Assembly (NCBI RefSeq): GCF_000002995.4
Contig: NW_025062476.1
Location: 10,414,501 to 10,478,500 of the forward strand
From: Brugia malayi
Lineage: Eukaryota; Nematoda; Chromadorea; Rhabditida; Onchocercidae
Direction: 5' to 3'
DNA: 64,000 bases
Numbering within the stretch: the stretch's first letter is position 1; each line of letters begins with the position of its first letter. Below, in pieces: positions 26,864-40,200 of this stretch. The position numbers and the translations under genes are program-made. The notes below the pieces were generated by a model. That model did no database searches. It had not been told where the DNA came from and was given only the letters and a program-made list of their open reading frames with translations.

Positions 26864-29406
26864 TCATATCACGATATGATGGAGTATCATTTGTAGTTGA
26901 ACTGGCAATGAATCACGAAATGTTTCGTTGTGATCCTTTTTGTTATAAACTTTTTCACCATGTTGACCGGTTATTTGGGAGGTTATCTGAATTAATCACA
27001 AGCGCTAACAAATCCTGTCAATTTAGTTTATGATTTAAACATAACCTTAGATTTATGATAATTGCTACGAAGTTTTGATAAATTCAACTAATGAAATTAA
27101 TAAAATTCAATAAAGAACTATGAAATCTTATTAGCTTATTAGGACTTAATTTGTTAGCATTTTGTAAATAACTAAATTCTACAAACATTCAAACATTCGG
27201 TTCGCTTTAATGTATAACATCGATCAACTTCTGATCATTTTGCATTAATTAGCTCATAATTACTTAGCTATTCCTCAAAATAATATGTGAGAAGTAACTA
27301 AATAATACAACACTGGTTTTCTCATCAACTTTTTTCTCATTGTTTAATTAAATTATTTATAATCAATTTGAATTAAGAAAGAAATTAAAAGTTACCTTGC
27401 CACAAATATTGTATCCAACCAATTGATCACCTTTACTATAAATCGTAAATATATTCTTTCCCTCATATCCAATGACAGAATTTATATCCTGTAAATATAC
27501 AGCTAAGGGAAGCACAGTGACATGCTTGAAATATATGAAATTTCATTTCGAATTTCATTTCTAAAAAGTACTGATAAATAGTCGTCGAAAAAGTTTTTAT
27601 AATAAAAAGCCCAACCTTCAAGAAAGAACTTTCCAATGGACATATACCAGAGAAAAGACCGGTATTCTGATTACAAATAGGTATTAAATTGAATATGCAT
27701 ACAGGAACACTAGCAAAACCAAACTAGAAACAAAGTATTACCATTATTAACATAAGTGAACTATCATTTGAAATAATTGACATACATAAATTTGAAAATT
27801 TCTTTAAAACCTTTAACATAACGCCATGATTTGGTCCAGCAATACCAACAAATGTATCAATAGAACTTGTCAATGGATTTCCCAAATTCTCTTTAGTGTC
27901 CACGCATAAACCTTAAATATGAAACAGGAAAAAGTTCGATCATTTTGATCAAATTCTTAAATTATCATCAAAATGGGAGGTACCTAAACAAAATCAAAAA
28001 GAGATAAGGCCATGAAAACAGTAGTGATATGATAAAATTGCAATCATAAATGAACTTATGCATTTTATTATATAAAAAAGTTTGTCCAAAATGCATATTG
28101 TACATCCAGCAGGAATGTATGTCGACAATAGAACAGCAATTATCGAACTGTAGACAGATCAGTCGATCTCTTCTATGTCATATTTAATTTTATAAATGAC
28201 TAATTAAAACACAAATCAGTCTTATTAATTTGATAACTTGAAACTAATTGCTAAGAATTAGTTTTCTGTTCATGAAGTATCGAGGAGCACATCAATGTTA
28301 GGCTTAGCTAGAACTAGCAAACATAATGAGGTAAGTTGATTTAATGAATAAAAAATAATTAAAATCCATATTTTCACCTCCTAAGATAGCTTTCCGAGCT
28401 ACAGGTACACCCAAAGAATATGCAATAACATCGACAGCACGACCAGTATACAGACGTACAGCCACAATTAATCCTCGTATCTTAAATTAATTTTAGGTAC
28501 TATGAAATAAATTTTATTAATCTTATCATTTAAAATTATATTAGTAGGATATATCATTTTATTCAATCTTATATGATTACTAGAAAAAATATTTCTCACC
28601 GTAAGATATTCCATAAGCGATGAATTAATTTGTTGCATTCATTTTTGAATTTTAAATTTCGTCTTAAAATTGCAAATGAATAAACTACCTGTTTAACATA
28701 TTTGCAATTCATCGTATATTTGGCCCACTGCATTGGATTACCTTCTGCTCCATTAGCATATGTCGTCGCATACAGCTCTGACCAGTCGTAACCAAAAGCT
28801 CTAAATACTGTAGAGATTAGTGGACAGAAGTGGACAATTCTGATAACAACTTTACTTTTACAAAAATTGAGTGAAAGATATATAACATTTGATAGGATGA
28901 GTAAGTGAAAAACATACAAGAAATAACTTGCACCAATAAAAGGTTGTTCTCCAGCAGTATTCGAGACACCGTGTACAAAAACGATCGGATCATTTGTTAA
29001 CATTTGATCTCGGTACTGTTTGCCACCAAAGGAACCCATACGACCTAGGTCTGCCCTAAATTATAATTATTTATTCTTCCAGAAGTTTGTTAACGAATTA
29101 GCACCTTTCATTCTTTGCCTTTTAGATTTTTTTTTTCACTGAATGTCATCTGAACATAAATTTCATTCGATGCTAGTTCGTGCATAGAAATAATATGACA
29201 TTTATAATATTTGGATTTTAAATCTAAAATTATTTCTTCTTTTAATAAATAAATTTGAGTTTGTAAAATTTAACAAATCTTTTACACCTATTCAATGTTG
29301 TCTGTACATCAGATCCATAGACTTCCATGAGCCAGGTATTGAAATCGTCCGTAAAATGCGCATTACTTACCTCAGAGAACAGTATTACCAATAATTGTTT
29401 CAACAT
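26864..29406 (-). CDS. Secreted class-2 (EstA/lips-type) lipase
   Basis: Eight exons on the minus strand in transcript order: 29288-29406, 28918-29055, 28689-28800, 28378-28480, 27811-27911, 27616-27723, 27396-27488, 26864-26986 (897 bases, 298 residues). The start was chosen because TTTTCAG, a probable trans-splice acceptor, lies 4 bases before the ATG and the residues MLKQLLVILFSEVSNA form a signal peptide. The protein has the alpha/beta-hydrolase pattern of the C. elegans lips family. VFVHGVSN gives the oxyanion strand. YATTYANGAEGNPMQWAKYT is a family signature. The nucleophile elbow AYSLG has Ser145. A likely acid is Asp248 (SKGDQLVGY) and a likely His is His277 (KDHNETF). It should hydrolyse acyl esters outside the cell. 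The last exon (ITGQHGEKVYN onward) has no ATG and is easily missed. A minus-strand AATAAA lies about 110 bases past the stop. Confidence 0.88.
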
Positions 29407-31758
29407 TTTACTGAAAATTGGATAATGAAAGCTCAACAAAAAAGTAATCGGAATTTTGAGAACTTTCTCGAGGACGGACTTTTGAAGAATTTCAAAGTAA
29501 TTTAGAAATGATTTTGAACATTTTTGTTATCATAAATATAAAAAATGACTCAAAATTGTCTCATGAATTAATCTAAACTAATTTCGATATGAAAGTTCAG
29601 AGTTCAGTAGATAAAAAGGATATGATACATAAAATATCAGCTAGATTTCGTGAAAAATCAAACAAATTTGTTGATCATTGGTCTCTTCTAATGAGTCCTT
29701 GAATTTTGGATAATGAAAAAGTAAAGTGATATGAAGAGTACTCATAAAAAAATTAAATCTAAGCAATAAAAATGAAAAACAGAGGTATGAATGAAAATTT
29801 TTGTTGTCAATTTATTCTAGAATGATAGTGATAGTGAATAAGTTGAATAAATAACTAATTGTGCTGATGTTGAAGGGCAACAACGAATTTATTTGAGGAT
29901 AGAAATTAAATCAAAATTTAGAGTAGTAAGAAGAACGAATAAGATAAAGAGCAAATAGAATAAATTGATTCCAATTAGTAAATCAATTAGGAGGACAAAA
30001 ATCCAGTCCGGAAGACATTTAATTCATTTCCGGATCTTACGCAGATCCATCACTTCAAATCGAGTTTCTTTTTCCATTCGACACATTAGTCTAAAAGTAT
30101 TTTTAATAATGTTATTTTGTAAAGTAATAGAGTAATGTTTTTTTTCTTCCACCATTCTTCAATTATCTCAAATAAACTAATTAAAAGAAAATGTCAAAAT
30201 AAACTAATTAATTTACTTTTAATTAGTTTATTTTGACATTTTCATTCTTCCAAGTTGAAATGAAAAATTAATTAGCATAAGACACTCTTCGGATGAAAAA
30301 TTTTACTTTAGCGTTTTGATTTAATTTAAAATTTAATATCATTGTCTGCCTTATATTTCCAATGCAAGGAAAATTTTTTATTCAATAAACAATACATTTC
30401 ATGCAAAGAAAGGAGGGAATAGCGAATATTCTAAATTTATGAAAATTTTTTAAGTAAAATAAAATAAAATTATGTAGCACTAATTAATAAATAATTAAGC
30501 AAAAATTTTCATTCAATTTATATAAGAATATTTGATTGAAAATGTATATGAATGAGCTGAATAATCTTTGAAATTTGAATCTTCTATCTCGTCCAATACT
30601 TTGTCACATTTCTGACATTAATAAATAAATCCACTTTTAATGAATTATATGGCAGATGTAATCCATTTAAGAGAAAACTTCCATGCGATCATCGACACAA
30701 GAGATCCGGTTTAAAATTGATTTTAGCGCCGTATTCCACAAACTTTCCCAACCATTAATGCAGTATGATGCAAAGTTTAATTTTCAGATGTCGTTATCCT
30801 AAACTTAAATAACGTGGTTTTCATGTCAAATTATCAATGGCACATAAATCGATTATTAATCGTACCGATTATTTTTCAAACAGTTATGTAAATGTGTATT
30901 CGAAGTCTTTTTATTTTTGCAGCGCAAATGTGCAAACCATTGTTTTACAAAATACCAATGATGGACTAATAAAATTGCTCTTTATATAATTTAAATTCCA
31001 AATAACTTCTGAAAATCCTATTAAAAAAAAACTATTTTCAAAATGATTGCAGTTATTAGTTTGATGTAAATTTAAACAATAAGAAGTAATCAAACAAAAC
31101 AAAAAAAAAAAAAAAAAAATCATTTCAATAGCAGAGAAATGTATTTCTTTTTTTTTTTCATTTTAATAAAGAAATGATAAGAAATTGATAAAATGAATAA
31201 TAGAAATAACTTATTAATTTTTATTTATATTTGTTTAAGCCACTTCGAATTTTGGAAATGTCAAAAAGTTGACTTTATCGAAAAGTTGAAATCGAAATTG
31301 AAATTTATCAGACATGTGATGCAATGCTGGTGATACTAAAGGGCAAATAACTTAAAATTTATTTTATTGTTAGGTTGAGATAGACGTTAATTTAGTGTCA
31401 GCTCATAATAAACTGAATTGAATATCTGAATTGATAAAACAGTTCTTTTGAATAATTAATGTCTTCGATCACTGATTTTTAAATTAACAAATTAATACAT
31501 TTTGAATTGCATGCTTATAGTTAATACATTCAAGTTTTCCGTATATCTTTATCATTTCTTTCTTTTGTGCTCTTTTTTCTTCCTTTTAATATTAAAGGAA
31601 TGATAAATTCATGGTAGACTATGTTATCAGTTAATGTGTACTTGTAAACATTATTAAACCTTATCATCAATCATAAAGCATTCGGCAGTAGTTTTTTCTT
31701 CATAATTCTGTTTGCGACTTTCATTTCTTTATTAATTGAAAATTATTCAAATTTGAAA
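29407..31758. other. Divergent intergenic region between lipase and lysozyme
   Basis: 2.35 kb of AT-rich DNA that must hold both promoters. It contains the 25-bp inverted repeat listed separately and poly-A/T runs near 31100-31119 and 31148. On the minus strand a short frame beginning MCRMEKETRFEVMDLR (about 30091-30042) follows a CTTTTAG and meets a GTAAGA donor; it could be an orphan first exon but no continuation is found. Confidence 0.4.
30187..30243. repeat. Perfect 25-bp inverted repeat with 7-base loop
   Basis: The left arm 30187-30211 begins GAAAATGTC. The right arm 30219-30243 ends GACATTTTC. The arms are exact reverse complements around the loop TTTACTT. A direct partial copy of the inner sequence (AAATAAACTAATTAA) lies just upstream near 30170-30184. 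It could be a fold-back element remnant or a hairpin RNA. Confidence 0.75.
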
Positions 31759-34344
31759 ATGCAAAAAACCATCATTATTTTTTTTGTATTACTGCAATCA
31801 GTAACTCTTGAAAGTTTAACAACAACTATGTCTAAGGTAAATATAACTATTTGAACATAGTATTTTTGTTTTGCTATATTAATTTTGAGCAATATAAATG
31901 TTATTATCATAATTATCGCCGTTACATCTGTTAGAACCTGTTATAAATTTTACTTCACTTTCAATCTTCTCACAGTTTTATTCTTTTATCGAATTTATGT
32001 TAATCCATCGTATTTTTAAATTCAGAAGAATCTACGTTTGGCATTGTTTGCAATAAATTCAATAGGAAATTCTGATTAATTTCATTTTTTAATAAAAAAG
32101 CAAGATTTAAATCCTCTAAGAAAATTTGAAATAATTATTTTTATAAATTGTCATCAAGACTTTTTGTTATTTATTTTCAAAATATTTTAGTTTAATAATT
32201 TCCTTCTCAGATTAGTTAATTTCAGATACTTATCAATTCAAAATTAAAAGTACCAGGTAATAATAATTATGGCAAAGCAATTGATATAACTACTTATGTA
32301 GATCGAAGTGTCTTCCGCTGCTTGTTTCAAGCAGGTTTTACAATTGCATTTATTCGAGTGTATATGTCTAATGGAAATGGCACTGTGGATATTAATTCTG
32401 CTTCTAATATTTACAATGCTGCTAGCGGTTTGTTTTTCATAAAGGCAATTTCAAATTTTTCTAATTAAACTGTCAAAAATTGTAGAGATTTTGTTAGGAA
32501 AGTTTTCTTAGTTGTGATTTGGAATCTTTACAGACGAATATTTTGTGTAGTGAAATCTATTAAAACAAATTTACTCGCTAATAACTACATGACATAAAGT
32601 ATTAAAATCTATATACTGATAATTTCTTGAAAGTGAGTGAAGGAAAAGCAGAAAGAATAAACAAATAAAGGAATAAAATGAAAGGAAATGGATGAGTGCG
32701 CAAAACCAATTTAATTAATTGAAGCTTACTAATACTTAAAAAAACTAACTCAGATAGTGACTAAAACTGATCCCAGAAAGTAGTTTTAATTCTTTATACA
32801 AAGACATTAGCTTACAACGAAGCGTGTAATTACAGTAAGCAAAGAGCTATCATTGTTAAATGATGTTTACTCTTTATAAAGTAAGGAATGGGTTTTAACA
32901 CTATATCAACTGCTTATCTGAGTAACTGTCAGATTAGAAGGCCTCTGGAATATTTCAACATTGCAAGTAGACTTAGAACGAAGAAGGTTACTTGAACAAA
33001 GAGTTGTCAACCTTTTAACAATTAAATCTAAGTTTGACTGTAAAAAACTGAAAGATCATAACAATAAAATTGGAAGTAATTAATAACACAAAACACATAT
33101 TCTTTGTTAACGGACTGTAACATTCTAGATAATGCAGATAGGCAAGCTCAGGTATGGTCGAAAGCTGGATAAATGATTTCGTATTTGAGATATAAAATTG
33201 AAATAGGTTTTTATTGTTTATGGACAATCATTCACTTAACATAAATTTATTTCGCTATATTATAATTCGGTTTTTCTGACACAGCAACTGATCTAATATG
33301 TTATCATTTTTTGCTAAAAATAATATGATATGAAAATATACTGCATTGCAGAAGGAATGGGTACTGAAATTTATGTGGAACCGCAACCTCGTGGAACAAA
33401 ATCCGGAAGTGAGCAATTTATGGAAGCGTACACTTTCCTGACAAAGAAAGGTATTGCTGTAAGAACCATTTGGATTAAGGTATACTTTTATTCAGTTCGA
33501 TCACTTCTTATTCCCTCTTTAAAAAAGAAAAAAATTCTTAAGAAGTTAATTTTATTATTTTATCTTAAATTTTGTTGATTTCAGATAACATCACCAATCA
33601 ATTGGCCTAATAATCAAACTGCTAATACTGATTTTATCAATAAATTTATTCTTTGTGCATGGGTATGCATTACATGATTGTTTCCATTGCTTATTTATAT
33701 TTATTTATTTTTTATGTTAGCTAAAAATTTTCACTTTTTTATCGATTTCTCAACATTTGATAATTACTATGGATGGTGTTCTAGATTAATTGATAGTAAA
33801 TTAAAACTCCTTTTAATAGGATTTACTTATAGAAACATGGTTTATTGGTAGGTATTTATACTAATTGGTATGATTGGGAACAGATAATAGCTGGACAAAT
33901 AACACCCAATCAACGACAAATTCGTCTTTGGTAATTTTTGAATTTAAAAGAAGTGAATTTTATTAGTGGTAATATTAGTGATTGATATTCCTAATCGCTG
34001 TTTTCAGGTATTGGAATTTGTTGGGTTCAAGTTTAAACGATGCTACACCACCAACATTTGCTGATTTCCGACCGTTTGGAGGATTTAATGCACCGATGGT
34101 GAAACAATATGCCAAAAACACACCTATTTGTGGAATATGCGCTTCCCTAAATGTTTACCTTAAAAGAAGTGGAACGAAAGTTTTACTTGCTAATATGAGA
34201 GTAGAAATGGCTAATGTTACAGTAGATAATCTTCCTGTGACGTTGCCAATAGTGGCCAAGTCTTCAGAAAAGCAGCTACAAAGTAAACAGTTGGGACAAA
34301 AAGCAACAACTTATCGAAATAAGACATCACCGCTCATACATTAA
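31759..34344 (+). CDS. Secreted GH25 lysozyme (Caenorhabditis LYS type)
   Basis: Six exons: 31759-31836, 32226-32427, 33352-33479, 33585-33662, 33833-33930, 34008-34344 (921 bases, 306 residues). The N-terminus KTIIIFFVLLQSVTLESL is a signal peptide. The body follows the C. elegans/Entamoeba-type GH25 lysozymes: AIDITTYVDRSVFRCL (Asp46 near the active-site strand), AGFTIAFIRVYMS, GMGTEIYVEPQPRGTKSG, RTIWIKITSPINW, GLLVGIYTNWYDWEQI, RLWYWNLLG, FADFRPFGGF and a final Cys pair. These enzymes cleave peptidoglycan and act in bacterial digestion or immunity. The last about 70 residues (NVYLKRSGTKVLLANMRVEM onward) extend beyond the usual family end; they are Lys/Gln-rich with possible N-glycosylation sites. 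Intron 2 is long (924 bases). The gene is divergent from the lipase. Confidence 0.9.
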
Positions 34345-37274
34345 TTCTAATGCTTTTTTTTACTTCTGATTTCCCAAGAAAAAACATTAGTAATCGATCA
34401 GACTTAAGTTGAAAAATGTGACCGTAATTTCATCGGTTGACCAAGTATAGCTTACATAGTCGATGATAGCACTATCAAAATATACTGTAAGTGCAAATTG
34501 TCAAGAATAACACATAACTTAGTCACTCTTTGCTCATTTTTTTCTATTGGCATCAATAATTTTTCTCTTACAGTTCCATATTTAACAATATTTCAGCTTA
34601 TTGAAAATTTAAATTAAAGCGCGTATTCTGTGAGCGTAAAATTTAATTCAAATTGCGAATTACAATAGAATGTTACCTTTGAGGATAATTCTAAAATTAA
34701 ATTAGAAATGTTAATTGATCAATATTCTCAATTTATAATTTTATCAATTTCGTTTTTTTTATTGAGATTGTAAATGAGTTGTAAAGTAACAATAGCAATC
34801 AATTATTTATGCGTTGAATAAGTTTAATTGCCAGCTGAATTACTCTGTCTGAACAGAATTACTACCTAAAATTACAGTATTGAAGTCGAGGATTAGTTTA
34901 TCAGTTATCAAATACTTTGATTAAGATTGAATTTTAGACATTTCTGATTTATTGAATTTCTATTCAATCTAATCTTTTTCTTTCCAAAACACAATCCTTT
35001 CTTAGACTGTTAACAATGCATAGCCTCTTAAAGTGGTGAGAATGTATAACCTGCAAAAAGAAAAACAAAAAAAAAAAAAAAAAAAAAAATTGAAAATGAA
35101 TTAATAATTTAAAGCTGAAATCATTCACTAATAATAGAAATTCCTAATACAAATGGTTAATTAAAATTTATATTTGATTCTGTGTCACATATTATTATTG
35201 TAAACTACCAAATCGATACTACCAATACTATTATTACAAATATTTATTTTTACAAAAATTATTACAAAAAACTGCCATACTAGCAACATCGTTTACCAAT
35301 ATACTTAGCCTTAGTTTTTTAAAAAAAGCCTGCACCTTTAAAGGCTTTCAAGCTTGAAAAGTTTGCTTGGAATTATATATTCTTTTTTTGCTTTGATTGA
35401 AATTATGTAAGTCCATCTACTGTGTAAGATATTGTAGGACGTAGTTCATTTAAGAGTAAATTTCATATAATTTTCAGTTTTTTATATTGGATTATTGCTA
35501 ACGAATCCGTTCCAGGCTAATATTAAGTTCGGGTTTCAATCTCAAATTTAATATTTCTTTTTTGTTCCATCAAAAACTTTCTAGCGAAAGGCCCAATATT
35601 TTGTGGATGCACTATATGAAAATGATTATCAAATTTACTAAAAAAAAAAAAAAAATTAAAAATGAATTAATTAATGGCTTTTTTTTCAAAAGATTCTCAT
35701 CATTACGCCTCATCATCGGAAGACGTATTGCATTTGTAATAGAGCATTTTTATCAAATATTATCTCAATAGTATGATGAAATTCAGATGATAAAGAGGAT
35801 ATTGTAGGCACTGATACATTAATCCATCAGTGATAGAATATAAATTATTAAATAGAAAGAATCCTATTATGAATTTTATAAGGAAAGCTTAGCTTGAATG
35901 ATGGTATTTTGGTCTGCTTGCTCTTTGTGCTGAATTAGATTACTGAATACAATTACTGAATCAGTAATAAGGTATAATAAGGCAACAGGATAAGGAACAG
36001 TATTGAACAATTAATCGAATCATTATGAATTCTTAAAGCTTTCCTAGCCTAAAACACAAGCCGAAGGAACCTGTGGGATCTTTCATTTTTCAATTATTAC
36101 TAAAAGCAGTCTTGCGTTGATAGTTATTTCGATCGAATTGAATTCTGATTGATCACCAAATAATTGTCAAAAAAATGAAACCAGCAAAGAAAATTCACCA
36201 GTACTCATACCAATTTGCTCCTTATCATAACTTCAACAAAAGTATTTTACACGATAGAAATAAGAAAGACTCATCGCTTTTCAGGATGGATTTCGATTAA
36301 TCAATTGAAATTTTGAATTTAATGAGAGTGTGAATATAAAAAACAAAAAATGATTTCCTTCCCGGAAAAAATTATTCGGATTTTAATTGCTTTATATATT
36401 TCTTTCCTAATACGTAATAACGTATCACAAAATGAATACAATAATTCATTACAACATCAGTTATACACAACTGAAATAAATTAAATTCAAAGAAAATCAA
36501 TGGGGATAACATTAACTTGAGTAAAAATGTGATACCTAGAATAAAACAACTTTGAAGATGCGATGGTTTACAACAGTGAAATAGAACAATGAGCCATATA
36601 AACCAGCAAAAAAGATGCTATTTAGAGACCACGATTATCTATATTATTACTATTTAGGGTAGTGGCTAATCTGCATTTTATTTTTTTTTTTTAAAAAGGC
36701 AACTAAAAAGTAATATAATGCTAAACTTCCCAAAAATTTAAGTCTTAAAACAGCAATTCATTTCAGATTCACCTAACTCATTTCAATTTACGAATTAGGT
36801 ATAGTTCCACAATTGCATATAAGACCACGATTATCTATATTCACTTAGAATAATGACTAGCATTTTATAGTATTTTAATAATCCAGTTAACTATGATACT
36901 TCTTTTGTATCGTTTCGACTTTTCAGTAAATACATCTCTCAACTTCTGTAGAAATATTTCAATCCATACTAAATGAAGGAAATGTAGTAGTAATAAGGCA
37001 TCCTAAATTGAACTTTGAGAATACGATAGGAAGCTAAGGTTTGACAACCTAATTATAAACATATCAACAAAACGATAAAATACAAATCTCAACCACAACA
37101 AACAACGAACAACTGTAAATCTCAACTATGTTTGAATAAATAAAGAAAATTTGAAGAAATTTTCACTTCTATAAAATTTGTTATCAAGAATAAAAAAGCT
37201 TGTATAGTTCCACTGTATTGCAACAAAAAGCCACCACTTACTTTGTTGACTACTTTGTGTCTTTAAATCTAAAA
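34345..37274. other. Intergenic, lysozyme to TBL2 3' end
   Basis: 2.9 kb. It contains an A run at 35067-35089, T/A runs near 35641 and 36681, a 20-base direct repeat (separate entry) and a 41-codon plus-strand frame at 36175-36300 (MKPAKKIHQYSYQFAPYH at its start) with balanced codon use. No gene can be asserted. Confidence 0.4.
36626..36841. repeat. 20-bp direct repeat, 196 bases apart
   Basis: AGACCACGATTATCTATATT occurs at 36626-36645 and again at 36822-36841. A weaker similarity (AGCATTTTAT-like) follows both copies, suggesting an old local duplication of about 50 bases. Confidence 0.7.
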
Positions 37275-40200
37275 CTAAGAAAATGAAAAATGACTAAGTG
37301 TTTGCTTGGCTTCATGTAGCTGCTCCTCAAGACGTCGTCTTCTGCTATCTTCACGAGTTTCTTGTATAGTTTTTTCTAGCGAAACTACATTACTATAAAA
37401 TTCTGCAACATTATGAAATATTCTAATGTATCGATCGCCGCAACTTGCTATCATTTTCCCGCATGAACTCAACCGTAGGCCACTTATTGGCTTGTCGTGT
37501 GCATCCAGAACTAAATAGAATAATTTAAAGAAATGAAGACATATAACTACCATATGAAATGCTAAGTTGTAATTTATAGAATTTGTTATATTATACAGTT
37601 TTATTCTATTCTAATTCCTAACATATTACACTCTACGATATCATTTTATTCTATTTGTTTAATCTTATTAAATACTTAAAATTTTCGATATTTTTATGTC
37701 CATTTATTGAAAAAAAAATCCAATATAGATAGAATATTACTAAATTATATGAAATATTTATAGCTAACATATTACATATAATACTTTGCAAACGTACTCA
37801 TTTTAAATTCTTTCTGAGGTTGTAAAGTGCTATACAATCGTATATGACGACTAGCTGATATAACAAAACTATTCCCCGATGGACTCATCACTACTTTGAC
37901 TGATTCGGGACGAGCATTCTTCAGCACTTCAAATTCACCACTGCAAATATTAGACTTATTTCGATGATAAATTATGTAAGGAAATGGCATTAAATGCTTC
38001 GCAGACCTGGCAATAATCTTAGTTTCTTCGCCTTGTGAATAACGCACATCGGTATTGTAGACTTTCCATGTCCCATCCTTAGATGCTGTGACACATAGTG
38101 TTGAATTCTGATTGAAAGCAAACGAGTAAATACCAGAACTATGACCCTAGAAATGTATGTCGTTGAAAATTTAACATATCAATTCTAAAGTATCTAAATC
38201 TAAAATTACTAAAATGACACACTGCTATCACTGATATCGCAAGTCCTCCTTTCTTGAAAGCCAGATATCGTCTTTCGTTTAATTATACATCATGTTATAT
38301 ACTTCATCGTTTTACACTGCACTAACAGGAACCGTTACAATAATGTGCATGCCATGAAAACGCTATTCTTAAGATCTTATAACAAGACTGTGCTCTTCCA
38401 TTCGATAAAACATACGATTGTACGCACCAAATTCATTCATACAAAAAATCTATTTGGATTATTGGGTTGATTGGTTGATTCCCGCTATTTTACTGAGCTT
38501 CTAGTTGTGGAGTTCGTTATTGTATTAACCATTTTATTCGAACAAAGGTTTAATACCCAAGTTTAATACTAAGAAGAAAAGAATCAAAGAGGCAGAATTG
38601 ACCTTTTCAATGTTTGTCACAATAAAAAAGTTGTCCGCATATTCCTATCGCTAATCAGGAGAATGTTTATTCATGCAATCATCACTTTATATATTCATGC
38701 CTATTACCGCTTCCGATTAATAATAAAAAAATGATTGTAAAATACTTTCTTTTCTTAAGTATCTGAAGTAGTCTGTAGAACACTACTGATAAAAACATTG
38801 ATTCTGTAAGTTCCACAATACAAAATACAAAATCAAATTCGTACCTTTAGTTCAAAAGCTTTTTTAATATCTTGGAAGTTTCCTTGACGATCAAATAATA
38901 CCTGGAAAAATTTTTTGAAATATAGAACTTACGAACTCGAATTTCTCAGCAAACAAAAGAAAAAAAAAATTAAATTTCGTACTAACGAACTTCAAAAACA
39001 AGGACATCCGGTGTAAAACCACTTGCACCAACAAACCGACCACACGGCGAGATGCATGCGTTGTACAGAATGTTCAATTTTAGTTCAATTTTTTTGAGAA
39101 CATCGCCATGAAGGCTATATATCACGAGTTGGTTGTCGGCTGATGCTGACATCACAAATTTTCCTGAAAAAAAAAATTATCATAAAATATTCCTGAATTA
39201 AAAAAAAAAAAAAAAAAACGGTTCTAGATTGACTAATATCAGCTTTTTAGGAAACGAAATTTTCCGATTATAAAGAGAAAGTGCAGAATTCGAACAAAGA
39301 CATTGATTCACAGCAGTTTAATTAAAAGCGGAAAATGAGGTAAATAGACATGGGTAAAGCACGGATTGAATAGAAAATGTGCTAACACTCATCTACAATA
39401 ATTCATCTTTTACTTGTGCTTAAAATTATTTAAACTTACTTCTTTTACCAGTACTTATACTTGTTGGACCCATTTACGATGTTGAACGTCAGGCTTATTT
39501 TAAACTACTATTTGTTTATATTTCATATTATTTGCATATGCCTTATACTCAAATCTTTTTTTTTTTTTTGCATATTTCAAACTAGAACTATAACATATTT
39601 ATATTTACCATTACAGGCAATTCCTATATTGTTAATATCTTCAGCATGAACAACCGGAAATTCAATACTTTCAACACGTGAAAACTTATAATTTTGTGTG
39701 CCTTCCTTCTTTGTCATTTTGTAAACATCCAACTGAAAAAAAACCAAATTATAATTCAAACTGCTAAACATTTGTTACCGCCTGAAGAGAGAATTGAAAA
39801 CCTTGTTAGCACTTCGCAGACTCATAAGGACATATTTTGAATCAGGTGCAAAGATTATGTGATTTGCATTATCCAATTCAACAGTGCAACGATGCATCTT
39901 ATGGTCCCGCTCACTGAAATCCTAAAAAATACTTGAGTTAAAATGTTAAGTTCAAGATTTTAATCAAAGTTAAGTAATATCTTAGTTATGACATCGGTCC
40001 AAGAGTTTTCCTGAGTAAATGTTTCTAAACTGTTGCCGTTAGTTTAAATTTACCTACTTCTATCCTAATCTTCAAGTGTCTGGAACTTTTTTTCAAAAAT
40101 AAATTTTGTCAGGTTGACGAAACTCTCAATCAATTTCAAACATGTGTTTTTTTTTTTCCTTTTTATAATTATACGAGAGTAAAGAACATTTATGTCTATC

